NCBI GenBank assembly: GCA_947259925.1
Contig: CAMYOG010000006.1
Span: 156,777-220,776, forward strand
Source of the DNA: Thermoanaerobaculia bacterium
Lineage (GTDB): Bacteria; Acidobacteriota; Thermoanaerobaculia; Multivoradales; JAHEKO01
Direction: 5' to 3'
DNA: 64,000 nucleotides
The notes beneath the pieces are model-generated. The model was not told the DNA's origin, did not search any database, and worked only from the letters and a program-made list of their open reading frames with translations. The first letter of the stretch is position 1. The number at the start of each line of letters is the position of its first letter. Positions 26,652 through 36,019 of the stretch are shown in pieces. The translations under genes were made by a program, and so were the position numbers.

Positions 26652-28157
26652 ATGACTGTCGCCACCGAACCGAGCCGCATCGCCTCGGGCCCGCTTGCCA
26701 CCAACTACGACGCGGCGCTGGCTGTCGGGGAGGCTCGGGCAGCGGCCTCGACCTGGGCGGCGACGCCCCTCCGCCGTCGCCTCCAGGTCATTCGATCGGT
26801 CCGCCAGCTCCTGGGTGATGATCCATCGGCAGTCGCCGCCACCGTGGAGCTGCCGTGGCGCCGAAGCTCGGCGGAGACCCTGACCACCGAGGTCCTGCCG
26901 CTGCTCGACGCTTGCCGCTTCCTCGAGCGGGCCGCTCCGAAGCTCCTCGAGCCCGAGCGGCCGGGCGGTCGTCGTCGCCCGTTCTGGCTATTCGGCTCGA
27001 AGCTGGAGATTCGGCGCGAACCGCTGGGAGTGGTGCTGGTCATCGGCCCCTCGAACTACCCCCTACTGCTCGCCGGCGTTCAGATCGTGCAGGCGCTGGC
27101 GGCGGGGAACGTGGTCGTCGTCAAACCGGGATGCGGTGCCGGTAGGGCCGCCAGGTTCTTGCAGTCGACGCTCGACCGGGCGGGGCTTCCGGACGGCTGC
27201 CTACGGGTCCTCTCGGAGAGCGTCGAGGACGCGCGGGCTGCGATAGCGGCGGGAGTCGACAAGGTGATCCTGACCGGCAGCTCGGCCACGGGGCGGAGCG
27301 TCCTCCACGATCTCGCCGACCAGACTACGCCGGCGACCGTAGAGCTCTCGGGATGTGACGCGGCCATCGTGGCGAGCGATGCCGATCTCACGCTCGCAGC
27401 CCGTGCCATCGCCTTCGGCATGAGCCTGAACGGCGGATTCACATGCATCGCCCCACATCGACTGCTGGTCGCCGAGTCGGTCCTTCCCGAGTTTCTGAGC
27501 CGACTCTCGCCACGCCTCGAGCGGGTGGAACCGGTACCGCTCTCGCCGGACCTGGAACTGCGTCTCGAGCGCTTTCTCGACCAGGTAGAGCATCATGGTG
27601 GCCGCATGGTCGTCGGTGCGCGTCCGCGCAGCGGCTCTTGTGTCCCGATCCTGCTGACCGACGTACCCGAAGCGATGCTCTCCGAGCTCGCGGATCTGCC
27701 AGTACCAATCGCGGGACTCTTCGCGATCACGGACGACCAGGATGCGCTGCGTCGTATCGCCGAGTTCCCTTATCGCCTCGGTCTGTCGATCTTCGGGGAT
27801 CCGGAACGTGCGAGTGTCCTCGCGCACCACGCCGACGTCGGGGTGGTGGTGATCAACGACATGATCGTGCCGACGGCCGACCCGCGGATCCCGTTCGGTG
27901 GTCGCGGGGCGAGCGGCTTCGGAGTCACGCGCGGCGCCGAGGGCCTGCTCGAGCTGACCGCCCCGAAGAGCGTCGTGCTGCGAGGCGGGACCTTCCGCCC
28001 TCATTTCGATCCGGTGGAGGAGTCGGATACCCGGCTCTTCGCGACCTTCATTCGGGCTGCCCATGGCTCGTCCTTCGGGCTCCGGTGGCGAGCTATGTTG
28101 AACCTTGTGAGGGAGGGGCGGGCGAGAGCGAGGCGATCCGGGACGATCGATCGATGA
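26652..28157 (+). CDS. Aldehyde dehydrogenase family protein, probable carotenoid aldehyde oxidation
   Basis: A 501-residue NAD(P)-dependent aldehyde dehydrogenase. It shows the cofactor-binding GPSNYPLLL segment, the VILTGSSATGR motif, the general base Glu231 (VELSGCDA) and catalytic Cys265 in NGGFTCIAPHR. The closing motif PFGGRGASGFG is present. ATG 26652 has GGAG a few bases upstream; an in-frame TTG 18 bases earlier is less likely. In staphyloxanthin and Methylomonas-type C30 pathways an aldehyde dehydrogenase converts the carotenoid aldehyde to the acid; the same step is inferred here from position after the CrtI-like gene. Its TGA overlaps the acyltransferase ATG. Confidence 0.85.
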   Translation: MTVATEPSRIASGPLATNYDAALAVGEARAAASTWAATPLRRRLQVIRSVRQLLGDDPSAVAATVELPWRRSSAETLTTEVLPLLDACRFLERAAPKLLEPERPGGRRRPFWLFGSKLEIRREPLGVVLVIGPSNYPLLLAGVQIVQALAAGNVVVVKPGCGAGRAARFLQSTLDRAGLPDGCLRVLSESVEDARAAIAAGVDKVILTGSSATGRSVLHDLADQTTPATVELSGCDAAIVASDADLTLAARAIAFGMSLNGGFTCIAPHRLLVAESVLPEFLSRLSPRLERVEPVPLSPDLELRLERFLDQVEHHGGRMVVGARPRSGSCVPILLTDVPEAMLSELADLPVPIAGLFAITDDQDALRRIAEFPYRLGLSIFGDPERASVLAHHADVGVVVINDMIVPTADPRIPFGGRGASGFGVTRGAEGLLELTAPKSVVLRGGTFRPHFDPVEESDTRLFATFIRAAHGSSFGLRWRAMLNLVREGRARARRSGTIDR

Positions 28158-28951
28158 AGGACACGCCGCCTCTCGTGATCCAACGCTACTCGCCGCGGTT
28201 GGCACGGTGGTTCGAGCGCTGGCTCAGGCGCTACTTCGCGCGCAACTTCGACGCGGTCCGAACCTGTGCCGCTGGGCCGCCCCCTGTTGATCAGGGCGGC
28301 CCGATCCTCGTCTACTCCAACCATCCGTCCTGGTGGGATCCGATCCACTTCATGCTCCTCGCGCGCCTGGCGATGCCCGGGCGGCGGATGTTCGGCCCAT
28401 TCGAGGCCGAGGCGTTGAAGCAGTACGGCTTCTTCCGCAGACTCGGTGGATTCGGAATCGAGACTTCGACGCGACGTGGTGCGGCCGACTTCTTGAGCAC
28501 ATGTCGCGGTGTTCTCGAGGTGCCGGACGCGACGCTCTGGATCACGGCGCAGGGCGAGTTCGCCGATCCGCGGTCCCGACCGGTGGCGCTCAAGCCGGGG
28601 CTGGCCCATCTGGTGCGCGGACTGGAGCGTGGAATCGTGGTTCCCCTCGCCGTTGAATACCCATTCTGGAATGAGCGCCGGCCCGAGGCTCTCTCGTGTT
28701 TCGGCCGGCCGATCGGAATCGCCGGCGCTCGCGACCGGACCGTCGAGGACTGGCAAGAGACCCTGTCCGACGCTCTCGCCGAGACCATCGACCTGCTCGC
28801 CGTGCACGCCCAACGGCGTGATCCCGAGGCCTTCCAGACGGTAGTGCTCGGTCGCTCCGGCGTCGGCGGCGTGTACGACGCCTGGCGCAAGCTGAAGTCC
28901 ACCGTCAGCGGGCGGCGCTTCGATCCCAGCCACGGAGGAAACCGGAGATGA
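28154..28951 (+). CDS. PlsC-type lysophospholipid/glycolipid acyltransferase family protein
   Basis: A 265-residue acyltransferase with the HX4D catalytic motif in YSNHPSWWDP and a second block around RMFGPFEAEALKQYGFFRRLGG. The acyl-acceptor block (ITAQGEFADPRSRP) replaces the more usual EGTRS. No membrane-spanning segment is evident. The start overlaps the aldehyde dehydrogenase stop and the stop overlaps the glycosyltransferase start (both ATGA). In this setting it may acylate a glycosylated carotenoid, as CrtO does in staphyloxanthin synthesis, though CrtO is a different family, so this is speculative. Confidence 0.78.
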   Translation: MKDTPPLVIQRYSPRLARWFERWLRRYFARNFDAVRTCAAGPPPVDQGGPILVYSNHPSWWDPIHFMLLARLAMPGRRMFGPFEAEALKQYGFFRRLGGFGIETSTRRGAADFLSTCRGVLEVPDATLWITAQGEFADPRSRPVALKPGLAHLVRGLERGIVVPLAVEYPFWNERRPEALSCFGRPIGIAGARDRTVEDWQETLSDALAETIDLLAVHAQRRDPEAFQTVVLGRSGVGGVYDAWRKLKSTVSGRRFDPSHGGNRR

Positions 28952-30072
28952 CGATGCTGGCGGCCCTGTCGCTGGCCCTGGCCGCGGTTCCGGCCCTCCT
29001 GGTGGTGGTCAACCTGGCCCTGTATCGGGCTCCGCGGCGCGGCTCGAGGGTCCTGCCGGCGGTCTCGATCTTGATACCGGCGCGCAACGAAGAGCGACAC
29101 ATCGAGGCCGCGGTGCGGGCGGCCCTGGCGAGCCGGGGAGTCGACGTCGAGGTCCTGGTGATGGACGACCACTCGACCGATCGGACCGCTGAGATCGTCG
29201 GCGTCTTTGCCGAGAGCGACCCTCGCCTGCGCTTGTTGGAGGCTCCCCCTCTACCCGACGGCTGGGCCGGCAAACAGCATGCGTGCCACGCCCTGGCCGA
29301 GAGTGCGACTTCGCCCCTCCTACTCTTCGTCGACGCCGACGTCGTTCTCGACCCGGACGGGGCCGCTGCCGCCGCGCGTTTCCTGACCTCTACCGGGGTC
29401 GACCTGGCGAGCGGCTTCCCGCGGCAGCTGACCGGGACCCTGGCCGAGAAGTTGATCATCCCGCTGATCCACTTCGTGCTCCTCGGCTACCTGCCACTGA
29501 TCGGCATGCGCCTGTCGAAGAGTGACGCCTTCGCCGCCGGCTGCGGGCAGCTGTTCATCGCTCGACGTGAGTCCTACCGGGCGATGGGAGGCCATGCGGC
29601 GATCCGCTCGAGCTTCCACGACGGCATCCAGCTGCCGCGGGCGTTCCGGCGTGCCGGCCTGCGCACGGATCTCTTCGACGCCACCCGGCTCGCGAGCTGC
29701 CGGATGTACTCGGACGCGCGCGAGGTAGTCCTGGGTCTGGCCAAGAACGCTCACGAGGGTATGGCGGGGACGGTCGCGATCTGGGTCTGGAGCGCTCTGC
29801 TCCTCGGTGGCCACGTCCTGCCCGCGGCGCTGACGATCGTCGGCGCGATCGTCGCGCCCGGCTCGCCCTGGCTCCTGGCGGCCGCCCTGGCCACCGGCCT
29901 CGGGGTCGCCACCCGGATCCTCCTCGCCCTCCGATTCCGCCAGTCCCTGATCGGCGCGCTTCTGCACCCGTTGGGCGTCGCCGGGCTGGTCGGCATTCAG
30001 TGGTTTTCACGGTTCCGCCGCCGGGCGGGACACGCTGTCGGTTGGAAGGACCGTGTCGCCCTACAGCAGTGA
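28948..30072 (+). CDS. CrtQ-like family 2 glycosyltransferase
   Basis: A 374-residue membrane-bound GT-A glycosyltransferase. An N-terminal membrane helix (about 4-25) is followed by VSILIPARNEE, the nucleotide-sugar motif DDHSTD (73-78), DGWAGKQHAC and the metal-binding DAD (129-131). The C-terminus has two or three hydrophobic helices. DGWxGKxxAC is a feature of the GT2 group containing CrtQ, the staphyloxanthin glycosyltransferase. It overlaps both neighbours, so the operon is continuous. Glycosylation of a carotenoid acid is the favoured role; another membrane lipid is possible. Confidence 0.82.
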   Translation: MTMLAALSLALAAVPALLVVVNLALYRAPRRGSRVLPAVSILIPARNEERHIEAAVRAALASRGVDVEVLVMDDHSTDRTAEIVGVFAESDPRLRLLEAPPLPDGWAGKQHACHALAESATSPLLLFVDADVVLDPDGAAAAARFLTSTGVDLASGFPRQLTGTLAEKLIIPLIHFVLLGYLPLIGMRLSKSDAFAAGCGQLFIARRESYRAMGGHAAIRSSFHDGIQLPRAFRRAGLRTDLFDATRLASCRMYSDAREVVLGLAKNAHEGMAGTVAIWVWSALLLGGHVLPAALTIVGAIVAPGSPWLLAAALATGLGVATRILLALRFRQSLIGALLHPLGVAGLVGIQWFSRFRRRAGHAVGWKDRVALQQ

Positions 30073-30979
30073 TCCAGAAGTCGTCGCCCGGGTCACCGGC
30101 GCGGTCAAGACCTACGGGCGCCAGCGGGCGCTCGACGGCCTCGAGCTCGAGTTGCGGCGTGGGCAGTGGACCGGCATGATCGGACCGAACGGCGCCGGCA
30201 AGACCACGTCGATGCTGGCGATCGCCGGACTGATACCCCTCGATGCCGGGACCGTCGAGGTCGTCGGTGAGCGGGTCACGGGACCCCGGCCGGATCGGGT
30301 CGGCTGGGTCCCCCAGGAGATCGCACTCTATGGGCACCTGACCGGACGCGAGAATCTCGAAGCGTTCGGAGCCCTGCACGGGCTCAGTGGCCGTGAGCTG
30401 CGAGACCAGGTCGCGTGGGCGCTCGACTGGACCGGCCTCGGAGTCCGTGCCGAAGATCGTGTAGCGACCTACTCGGGCGGTATGCAGCGCCGGCTGAACA
30501 TTGCGTGCGCGGTGCTGCACCGTCCGCAAGTACTCCTGCTCGACGAGCCCACCGTAGGTGTCGATCCGCAGGCGCGGCTCCGAACCTTCGCCATGCTCCA
30601 GGGGCTCCGCGACGAGGGAGTGACATTGCTCCACAGCTCGCACGAGCTCGGAGACATCGAGACCAGGTGCGATTCTCTCCACATGATCGATCAGGGGCGA
30701 TCGATCGCGAGCGGCACCGTCCAGGAGTTGGTGCGCGAGGTGGTTGGTGGTCAGGCTGTCGCCACCTTCGAGATCGGCGGCCTGGAACACCAGATTGCAG
30801 GGCTGGAGCGCCAGCCTGGAGGCACCTGGACGGCGCACCTCGACGATCCGGCGGTGGAGCTGCCCGGCCTACTCTCGGCGATCCAGACAGGTGGAGGCCA
30901 GATCGAGGGCCTCGACCTGCACCGCCCCGGACTCCGCGAAGCGTTTCTACAGCTCACCGGAAGGGAACTGCGCGAATGA
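30053..30979 (+). CDS. ABC transporter ATP-binding protein (ABC-2 exporter type)
   Basis: A 308-residue ATPase from a GTG at 30053, overlapping the glycosyltransferase by 20 bases. It has Walker A GPNGAGKT (44-51), the signature SGGMQ (141-145), Walker B LLLDEPT (161-167) and the H-loop in LLHSSHEL. The C-terminal 80 residues resemble the regulatory extension of drug and lipid exporter ATPases (GGQAVATFEIGG, ending LREAFLQLTGRELRE). Its partner permease starts in the overlapping ATGA. Being locked into the carotenoid-type operon suggests it exports or flips the pathway product. Confidence 0.9.
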   Translation: MSPYSSDPEVVARVTGAVKTYGRQRALDGLELELRRGQWTGMIGPNGAGKTTSMLAIAGLIPLDAGTVEVVGERVTGPRPDRVGWVPQEIALYGHLTGRENLEAFGALHGLSGRELRDQVAWALDWTGLGVRAEDRVATYSGGMQRRLNIACAVLHRPQVLLLDEPTVGVDPQARLRTFAMLQGLRDEGVTLLHSSHELGDIETRCDSLHMIDQGRSIASGTVQELVREVVGGQAVATFEIGGLEHQIAGLERQPGGTWTAHLDDPAVELPGLLSAIQTGGGQIEGLDLHRPGLREAFLQLTGRELRE

Positions 30980-32112
30980 TCTCGACCGTGCTTCGGGTCA
31001 CCTGGCTGGGCCTCTGGCGCGATCGGGTCGCACTCTCCCTGACCTTCGTCCTGCCGCTCCTCTTCTTCTCGATCTTCGCCGCGGTCTTCTCGGCGATGGA
31101 TCCGGACGGACTACGACCGGTGCGGGCGCTGGTCGTGACCGACCCCGAGGCAGGCTTCGCCGCAGAAATAGCGTGGCAACTCTCCGGCGAGCCCCGGCTC
31201 GCGGTCGAGACCGTCCCCTCCAGCGACCGTGACGCCGCGCTCAAAGCCGTGAGGCGGGGTGAGACGACAGCCGTCGTCGTGTTGCCGCCTGATCTCGAGC
31301 CCTCCTTCGGCGGCCCTCCGATCACGATCGACGTCCACGCGGACCGCGCCAACCCTCTGGCTACGGGTGTCGTGCAGGGGCTGGTGCAATCTGCCGTGGC
31401 CGCTGCATCGATCGAGAGGATGGCGTTCAACGGGGTTGCCCCGGTGGCTTCCGTGCGTGTGATCGACGCCCTCGGGCGTACCGGCAAGCGACCGTCGATC
31501 GCCTTCTTCGCCGCTGGGCTCGGGGTGATGTTCCTGATGTTCGCGGTGGCCGGGCGGGGCTCGATCCTGATCGAGGAGCGCGAGAGCGGCGTGCTCGGGC
31601 GTCTGCTCGCCGCGCGGGTAGGGCTCGGGCGTCTGCTCGCCGGGCGTTGGTTCTTTCTCGCCGCCCTCGGGACCGCGCAGGTCACCGTGATGTTCGTCTG
31701 GGCGGCGCTCGGCTTCGGTCTCGAGCTCTTCACGCCGCATCACTTCGCCGGCTTCGTGATGATCACGGTCCCCACGGCCGCCGCGGCCGCCGCCTTCGGC
31801 TTGCTGCTGGCGGCGCTCTGCCGTACACGCGCCCAGCTGAGCGGCGTCTCGATCGTCGTTGTCCTCACCCTCTGTGCGCTCGGCGGCAACATGTTTCCCG
31901 CCTTCCTCATGCCCGAGAGGCTCCAGGCGGTAGGCAGTCTGACCTTCAACGCGTGGGCTCTCGTCGCCTACCAGAAGGTGTTCTGGTACGAGCGGCCATT
32001 GATCGAGCTGCTCCCGCAGCTCCTCGCTCTGACGGCCGCTGCCGGTGCCTTCTTCGTCACCGCTCTCGGCGTCACCAGGCGCTGGCAGCGGAAGGGTGGG
32101 CTCCTCTCGTGA
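30976..32112 (+). CDS. ABC-2 type transporter permease
   Basis: A 378-residue membrane permease. One N-terminal helix (about 22-40, LSLTFVLPLLFFSIFAAVF) is followed by a large extracytoplasmic domain (about 45-175) and then five helices. The signature LIEERESGVLGRLLAARV lies between the second and third helices, as in ABC-2/YhgE-type drug and lipid exporters. It starts in ATGA overlap with the ATPase and ends in GTGA overlap with the DUF2141 gene. Substrate unknown; see the operon context. Confidence 0.88.
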   Translation: MISTVLRVTWLGLWRDRVALSLTFVLPLLFFSIFAAVFSAMDPDGLRPVRALVVTDPEAGFAAEIAWQLSGEPRLAVETVPSSDRDAALKAVRRGETTAVVVLPPDLEPSFGGPPITIDVHADRANPLATGVVQGLVQSAVAAASIERMAFNGVAPVASVRVIDALGRTGKRPSIAFFAAGLGVMFLMFAVAGRGSILIEERESGVLGRLLAARVGLGRLLAGRWFFLAALGTAQVTVMFVWAALGFGLELFTPHHFAGFVMITVPTAAAAAAFGLLLAALCRTRAQLSGVSIVVVLTLCALGGNMFPAFLMPERLQAVGSLTFNAWALVAYQKVFWYERPLIELLPQLLALTAAAGAFFVTALGVTRRWQRKGGLLS

Positions 32113-32573
32113 AGCCTGCTCACGCTCTCCTCCTCGGACTCGTGGTGGCGACGCTCGCATGCGCGGGCGCGACCACGCCCGCATCTCCCGAGACCTCCCT
32201 GGTCGAGGGGCGCGGCGCACAGCTCCGGGTCGGCTTCGAGGGCGTGCGCGAGCTCGAAGGCACCCTGGTCTGCGCCCTCTTCGCCGACCAGGCGAGCTTC
32301 GACAGCAGCGCACCACCGCTCCGAGCCACCGTCCTGCCACTCGCGGCCGAGGGCGTGGAGTGGGCTCTCGAGCTCCCTCTCGGAACCTACGCCGTCAAGG
32401 TCTTCCAGGATCTCGACAACGACGGCGAGCTCGACCGCGGAGCTCTCGGACGACCGACCGAGCCGTACGGTTTCTCGAACGACGCCCGAGGTCGTTTCGG
32501 TCCGCCGTCCTGGCAGGAAGCGCACTTCGAGATCGATCGGCCGGAGCTGCGAATCGAGATCGGTCTCGAGTAA
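32109..32573 (+). CDS. Exported DUF2141 protein
   Basis: A 154-residue protein from GTG 32109 (GTGA overlap with the permease stop). The N-terminal hydrophobic segment LLLGLVVATLACAGA could be a lipoprotein signal, though the box (TLAC) is not ideal. The body is a DUF2141 domain: LRVGFEGV, GTLVCALFA, YAVKVFQDLDNDGELD and the family motif PTEPYGFSNDARG. The function of DUF2141 is unknown, but the domain is often found near carotenoid genes, which agrees with this operon. Confidence 0.8.
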   Translation: MKPAHALLLGLVVATLACAGATTPASPETSLVEGRGAQLRVGFEGVRELEGTLVCALFADQASFDSSAPPLRATVLPLAAEGVEWALELPLGTYAVKVFQDLDNDGELDRGALGRPTEPYGFSNDARGRFGPPSWQEAHFEIDRPELRIEIGLE

Positions 32574-32588
32574 GGGGCTCGACGACGC

Positions 32589-34091
32589 TCAGCCAGACCC
32601 ACGCTCCCACTCGACCACCTTGCGGGCCACGTTCTGGCCGCAAAGTGTGACCATCGGCATTCCGCCCCCGGGGTTGACCGAGCCGCCGACGAAGAAGAGG
32701 TTCTCGTAGCGCTCGCTCTGCTTGGGCGCCTTGAAGCCCAGGTTCTTGAAGCGATCGACCACGACACCATAGATCGAGCCCTTGTTCGAGCGGTAGCGCT
32801 CGTGGATGTCGAGTGGCGTCAGCACGTGCTCGTACCGGACGTGGCTGCGGAGATCCTCGAGACCCATGCGCTCGAGCTTGTCGAGGATCGTCTCCTTGTA
32901 GGCGAGATAGTCCTCGCGCGTGAGCGACCGCTCCTCGTCGATGTACGGGATGTGCGGCAGGATCTTGAGGCAGTCGCAGCCCTCGGGCGCCACCGTCGGA
33001 TCGGTCCGAGACGCGGCCACCAGATAGATCGTCGGGTCCGAGGGCAGCTTGCGCTTCTGGAAGACGGTCTTGAAGTGCACCGCCTGGTTCTTCGACATGA
33101 AGAAGTTGTGGTGCGCCAGCTGGGGGTACTGCCGGTCGAGGCCGAGATCGAGTACCAGACCGGAGCACGACGGCTCGAATCGCCGTAGACGTCGTAGGAA
33201 CTCCGGGCTCTCGTCGAGCAGGTGACGGTAGGTCGGGATCACCTCCATGTTCGAGACCACGACGTCGGCAGGGATCTCTTCTCCATGCCTGGTGACGACG
33301 CCGTTCACACGACCCGCGTCCTTGAGGATGGCCGCTATGTCGGTCTCGAGGCGGACCTCGACACCGATCTCGTCGAGGAGGCGTCGGAGACCGCGCGCGA
33401 TGTTGTACAGCCCACCGTCGACGTACCAGAGGTCGTGCCGGAACTGGATCGTCGGCATCGAGTTCATGAATGCGGGCGCACGCAGCGCGGACGATCCGAC
33501 GTACTTGATGAAGAAGTCCATGACGTCCCGCATGTATCGGGTCTCGAGGAATCGGCACACCCCCTGGTGCATGCTCCGAAACAGGTCGAACCGGGAGAAC
33601 TTCCACAGACCGTAGAACTCGCGAAACTCGGCGGCGGTGTCGAGCCCTTGCTCGAAGTAACCCTCCGCTGTCAGGTCGTAGAGCTCGGCCGAGTACTCGA
33701 GAAAGCGTCGGAAGTTGTCCGGGTTCTCCCCGATCGCGCGCAGCTGCTCGTCCATCTCCTCTTGCTCCGGCGTCAGGTCGACGACCACACCGTCCTCGAA
33801 GAAGCAGCGCCAGTGCGGCCTCACGGTACGGATCGGAATGTAGTCCGCCATCTTCCTACCGGAGCCTTCGAACAGCCGCTCGAGGATGTGCGGCAGGGTC
33901 AGGATCGACGGGCCGAGATCGAACGTGTAGCCCTCGGCCTTGAGCTCGCTCAGCTTACCGCCCAGCCAGGCGTTCTTCTCGATCAGGGTGACCCGATAGC
34001 CCTCCTGCGCGAGGCTGACGGCCGCCGAGATTCCTCCGAGCCCGGCTCCAATGACGACTACGTGCCGCGACGGTTCGGGGTGTGCGGACAT
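32589..34091 (-). CDS. Second CrtI-family carotenoid desaturase-like flavoprotein
   Basis: A 500-residue phytoene-desaturase-family protein. From ATG 34091 it has VVVIGAGLGGISAAVSLA (FAD fold), IEKNAWLGGK, the substrate-entry FDLGPSILTLPHILE and the C-terminal FFVGGSVNPGGGMPMV. It is closer to classical CrtI/CrtN/CrtP sequences than the 25067-26626 homolog. A longer frame upstream (to 34229) adds 46 residues without homology. It converges on the DUF2141 gene with 15 bases between stops, so it is transcribed separately. Two CrtI homologs with aldehyde dehydrogenase fit a desaturase plus an oxygenase. Confidence 0.87.
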   Translation of the reverse strand: MSAHPEPSRHVVVIGAGLGGISAAVSLAQEGYRVTLIEKNAWLGGKLSELKAEGYTFDLGPSILTLPHILERLFEGSGRKMADYIPIRTVRPHWRCFFEDGVVVDLTPEQEEMDEQLRAIGENPDNFRRFLEYSAELYDLTAEGYFEQGLDTAAEFREFYGLWKFSRFDLFRSMHQGVCRFLETRYMRDVMDFFIKYVGSSALRAPAFMNSMPTIQFRHDLWYVDGGLYNIARGLRRLLDEIGVEVRLETDIAAILKDAGRVNGVVTRHGEEIPADVVVSNMEVIPTYRHLLDESPEFLRRLRRFEPSCSGLVLDLGLDRQYPQLAHHNFFMSKNQAVHFKTVFQKRKLPSDPTIYLVAASRTDPTVAPEGCDCLKILPHIPYIDEERSLTREDYLAYKETILDKLERMGLEDLRSHVRYEHVLTPLDIHERYRSNKGSIYGVVVDRFKNLGFKAPKQSERYENLFFVGGSVNPGGGMPMVTLCGQNVARKVVEWERGSG

Positions 34092-34253
34092 CGAGGCGGA
34101 TTGTGGCACAGCCGGCCGGCTTCTCCGGGGCAATGCTAGGGTCAGGCCTTCCACAAATCGGCAACTAAGACCCAGCCATGCCGGCGAGGCGGATGAGCGA
34201 GCTTCGGTCAGCGAGCTGTGGTGCGCCATGAGTCCACAAGGAGGAACGGAACC

Positions 34254-34961
34254 ATGCTGAGACCAGCCCTGAGCAGCTTGACCGTCGCCGTCACGCTCTT
34301 CGCCATCGGAGCGTGCGCCCCTGCACCCGCGCCCGCGCCAGCTGTCGAGGAGACGCCGCCCGAGCTACCGCCCGAGCCGGTCGTCACCTACCAGGGCGGC
34401 GACGCCGACGGACGGATCGAGCACGGCGAGCTGATCGTCGACGTGGACGAAGCGAGGAAGTCTCTGCACGCCCAACATCATCCGCACGGCGTGCTCGAGA
34501 CTCGCAGGGTCCCCGGCTCGTTCGAGCTACCGGCAATGGCCGAGGTGAGCGACTTCGCGCTCACCAAGGACCGGCTCGTGGTCATCAACCCCGGTCCGGG
34601 CGAGTACGTCCATGTCATGGAGGGCCAGCGTCACGGCTATCAGAACCTGACGATCGGCATCACCTACACCGCTCCCGGCGGCGCGCCTCCGATGCATACC
34701 CACAAGGGCGAGGAGGCCCACGTGCTGACCGCTCAGCAGAAGGTCCTGTATGCCCTCGGCGACGAGATCTTCGAGCTGGAGGGTCCGTACATCGTCAACA
34801 TCCCGCCGATGGTGCCGCACTCGTTCCAGAACCTGGACGACCAGGTGGCCGAGCTGGTGGTGATCTTCCCCACCAACGTCTGGGAATACGACGTGCTCGA
34901 CTACTTTCCGTTCGCGGATCGCGACGCAGCTGGCGAGACGCCGTCGGGGAGCACTGAATAG
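34254..34961 (+). CDS. Cupin-domain lipoprotein
   Basis: A 235-residue exported protein. The signal ends FAIGAC, a lipobox (Cys20 region), followed by a Pro/Ala-rich linker. A cupin barrel (about 120-215) shows GAPPMHTHKGEEAHVLTAQQ, a metal-site-like HxH(x)4E pattern, and the second motif VPHSFQN. Shine-Dalgarno AAGGAGG lies about 9 bases before ATG 34254; an in-frame start 12 codons earlier lacks one. The enzymatic or binding role is unknown. Confidence 0.78.
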   Translation: MLRPALSSLTVAVTLFAIGACAPAPAPAPAVEETPPELPPEPVVTYQGGDADGRIEHGELIVDVDEARKSLHAQHHPHGVLETRRVPGSFELPAMAEVSDFALTKDRLVVINPGPGEYVHVMEGQRHGYQNLTIGITYTAPGGAPPMHTHKGEEAHVLTAQQKVLYALGDEIFELEGPYIVNIPPMVPHSFQNLDDQVAELVVIFPTNVWEYDVLDYFPFADRDAAGETPSGSTE

Positions 34962-35005
34962 CCGGTTTCCAGGAACCGTTCCAGCGGGACCGAATCCGGG
35001 CGCCC

Positions 35006-35854
35006 TTACGGCAACTCGGAAGGCTCTGCCTCGGGTAGCACCGGACGCGGCAGTCGGCGGGCAATTAGCGCCACCACCACGGCAGCGATCGCCAGACCGG
35101 CCCCGAACTCGCCGGTCCAGAAGACCGTCGGGCCGGTATCGATCGTCGCCCGGTCGAGGACTCCCTGGATGTACAGATTGTGACTGCCGTGCAGCAGTAC
35201 GGCCGGCCACACGCTGCCGGATCTCAAGGTGAGCCAGGCGTAGAGGTAACTGGCTCCGACCGCCATCACGGTGAAGCAGAGGATCGAGTACCAGGTCGGG
35301 GCTCCGGCATTGTAGCCGGCAAAGAGGATCAGCGGATAGTGCCAGACCGCCCAGATCAGGCCGCTGGTGAGCGACGTCCGATCGAAGCTATGGAGACGAG
35401 CCAGCCGGGGCACCAGATAGCCGCGCCAGCCGATCTCCTCGCCGAGGGCGTAGAGACAGCTCTGAATCGAGCCGAGGATCAGCAGGGGCCAGCGCGCGCG
35501 GAGCCGGTCGAGGGCCCCCCACTCGAAGTCTCCGAGCGGCGATACCCAGATCAGCAGGTAGGTGAGCAGCGCATAGAGGACCGGCGCGAAGTACCCGGCC
35601 GCCCAGTACCGTGCCCCTCCGAAGCCCCATCCCAGGCCCCGCAGGGAGCGCCGGAACCAGAGCTGCAGCCCCAGGGCGACCAGTCCCGGCGTCCACATCA
35701 GCCCGACGATCAGTAGTGGATTGACGGTAGTCAGGTCTCCCACCCGGGCGGCGAGGACGTAGAAGATCGTGCTGACGGCAAAGGTCAGCGCGACGAACCA
35801 GATGGTCTCGCGGCGGGCGTCTGAGTGCTCTGGCAAGCTCATCTCCTGTGACAC
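35006..35854 (-). CDS. CPBP family intramembrane glutamic endopeptidase
   Basis: A 282-residue polytopic membrane protein of the CAAX-protease/bacteriocin-processing (CPBP, Abi) family. Motif 1 is GEEIGWRGYLVP (E139, E140, R144), motif 2 is the histidine in AVWHYPL (H172), and motif 3 is probably LLHGSHN. About seven hydrophobic helices are visible. The start at 35854 is a GTG; an ATG four codons downstream has AGGAG directly adjacent, too close for good initiation, so the start is uncertain by four residues. Substrate unknown. Confidence 0.85.
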   Translation of the reverse strand: MSQEMSLPEHSDARRETIWFVALTFAVSTIFYVLAARVGDLTTVNPLLIVGLMWTPGLVALGLQLWFRRSLRGLGWGFGGARYWAAGYFAPVLYALLTYLLIWVSPLGDFEWGALDRLRARWPLLILGSIQSCLYALGEEIGWRGYLVPRLARLHSFDRTSLTSGLIWAVWHYPLILFAGYNAGAPTWYSILCFTVMAVGASYLYAWLTLRSGSVWPAVLLHGSHNLYIQGVLDRATIDTGPTVFWTGEFGAGLAIAAVVVALIARRLPRPVLPEAEPSELP

Positions 35855-36019
35855 CCTACGCTCTGTCGGCCAGGTTGATTCGATCGTCCAGTCAGTGAGA
35901 GCTCTCGGTCAGCCGGGTTGCCGTCGCTCACAGGCTGATCAGTCGGCGCACTCGTACTAGGATTCTAGAGGTCTACCCGAGTTCGAGAAGTACTGACGCG
36001 GAGTGACTGTTTCGATCCC

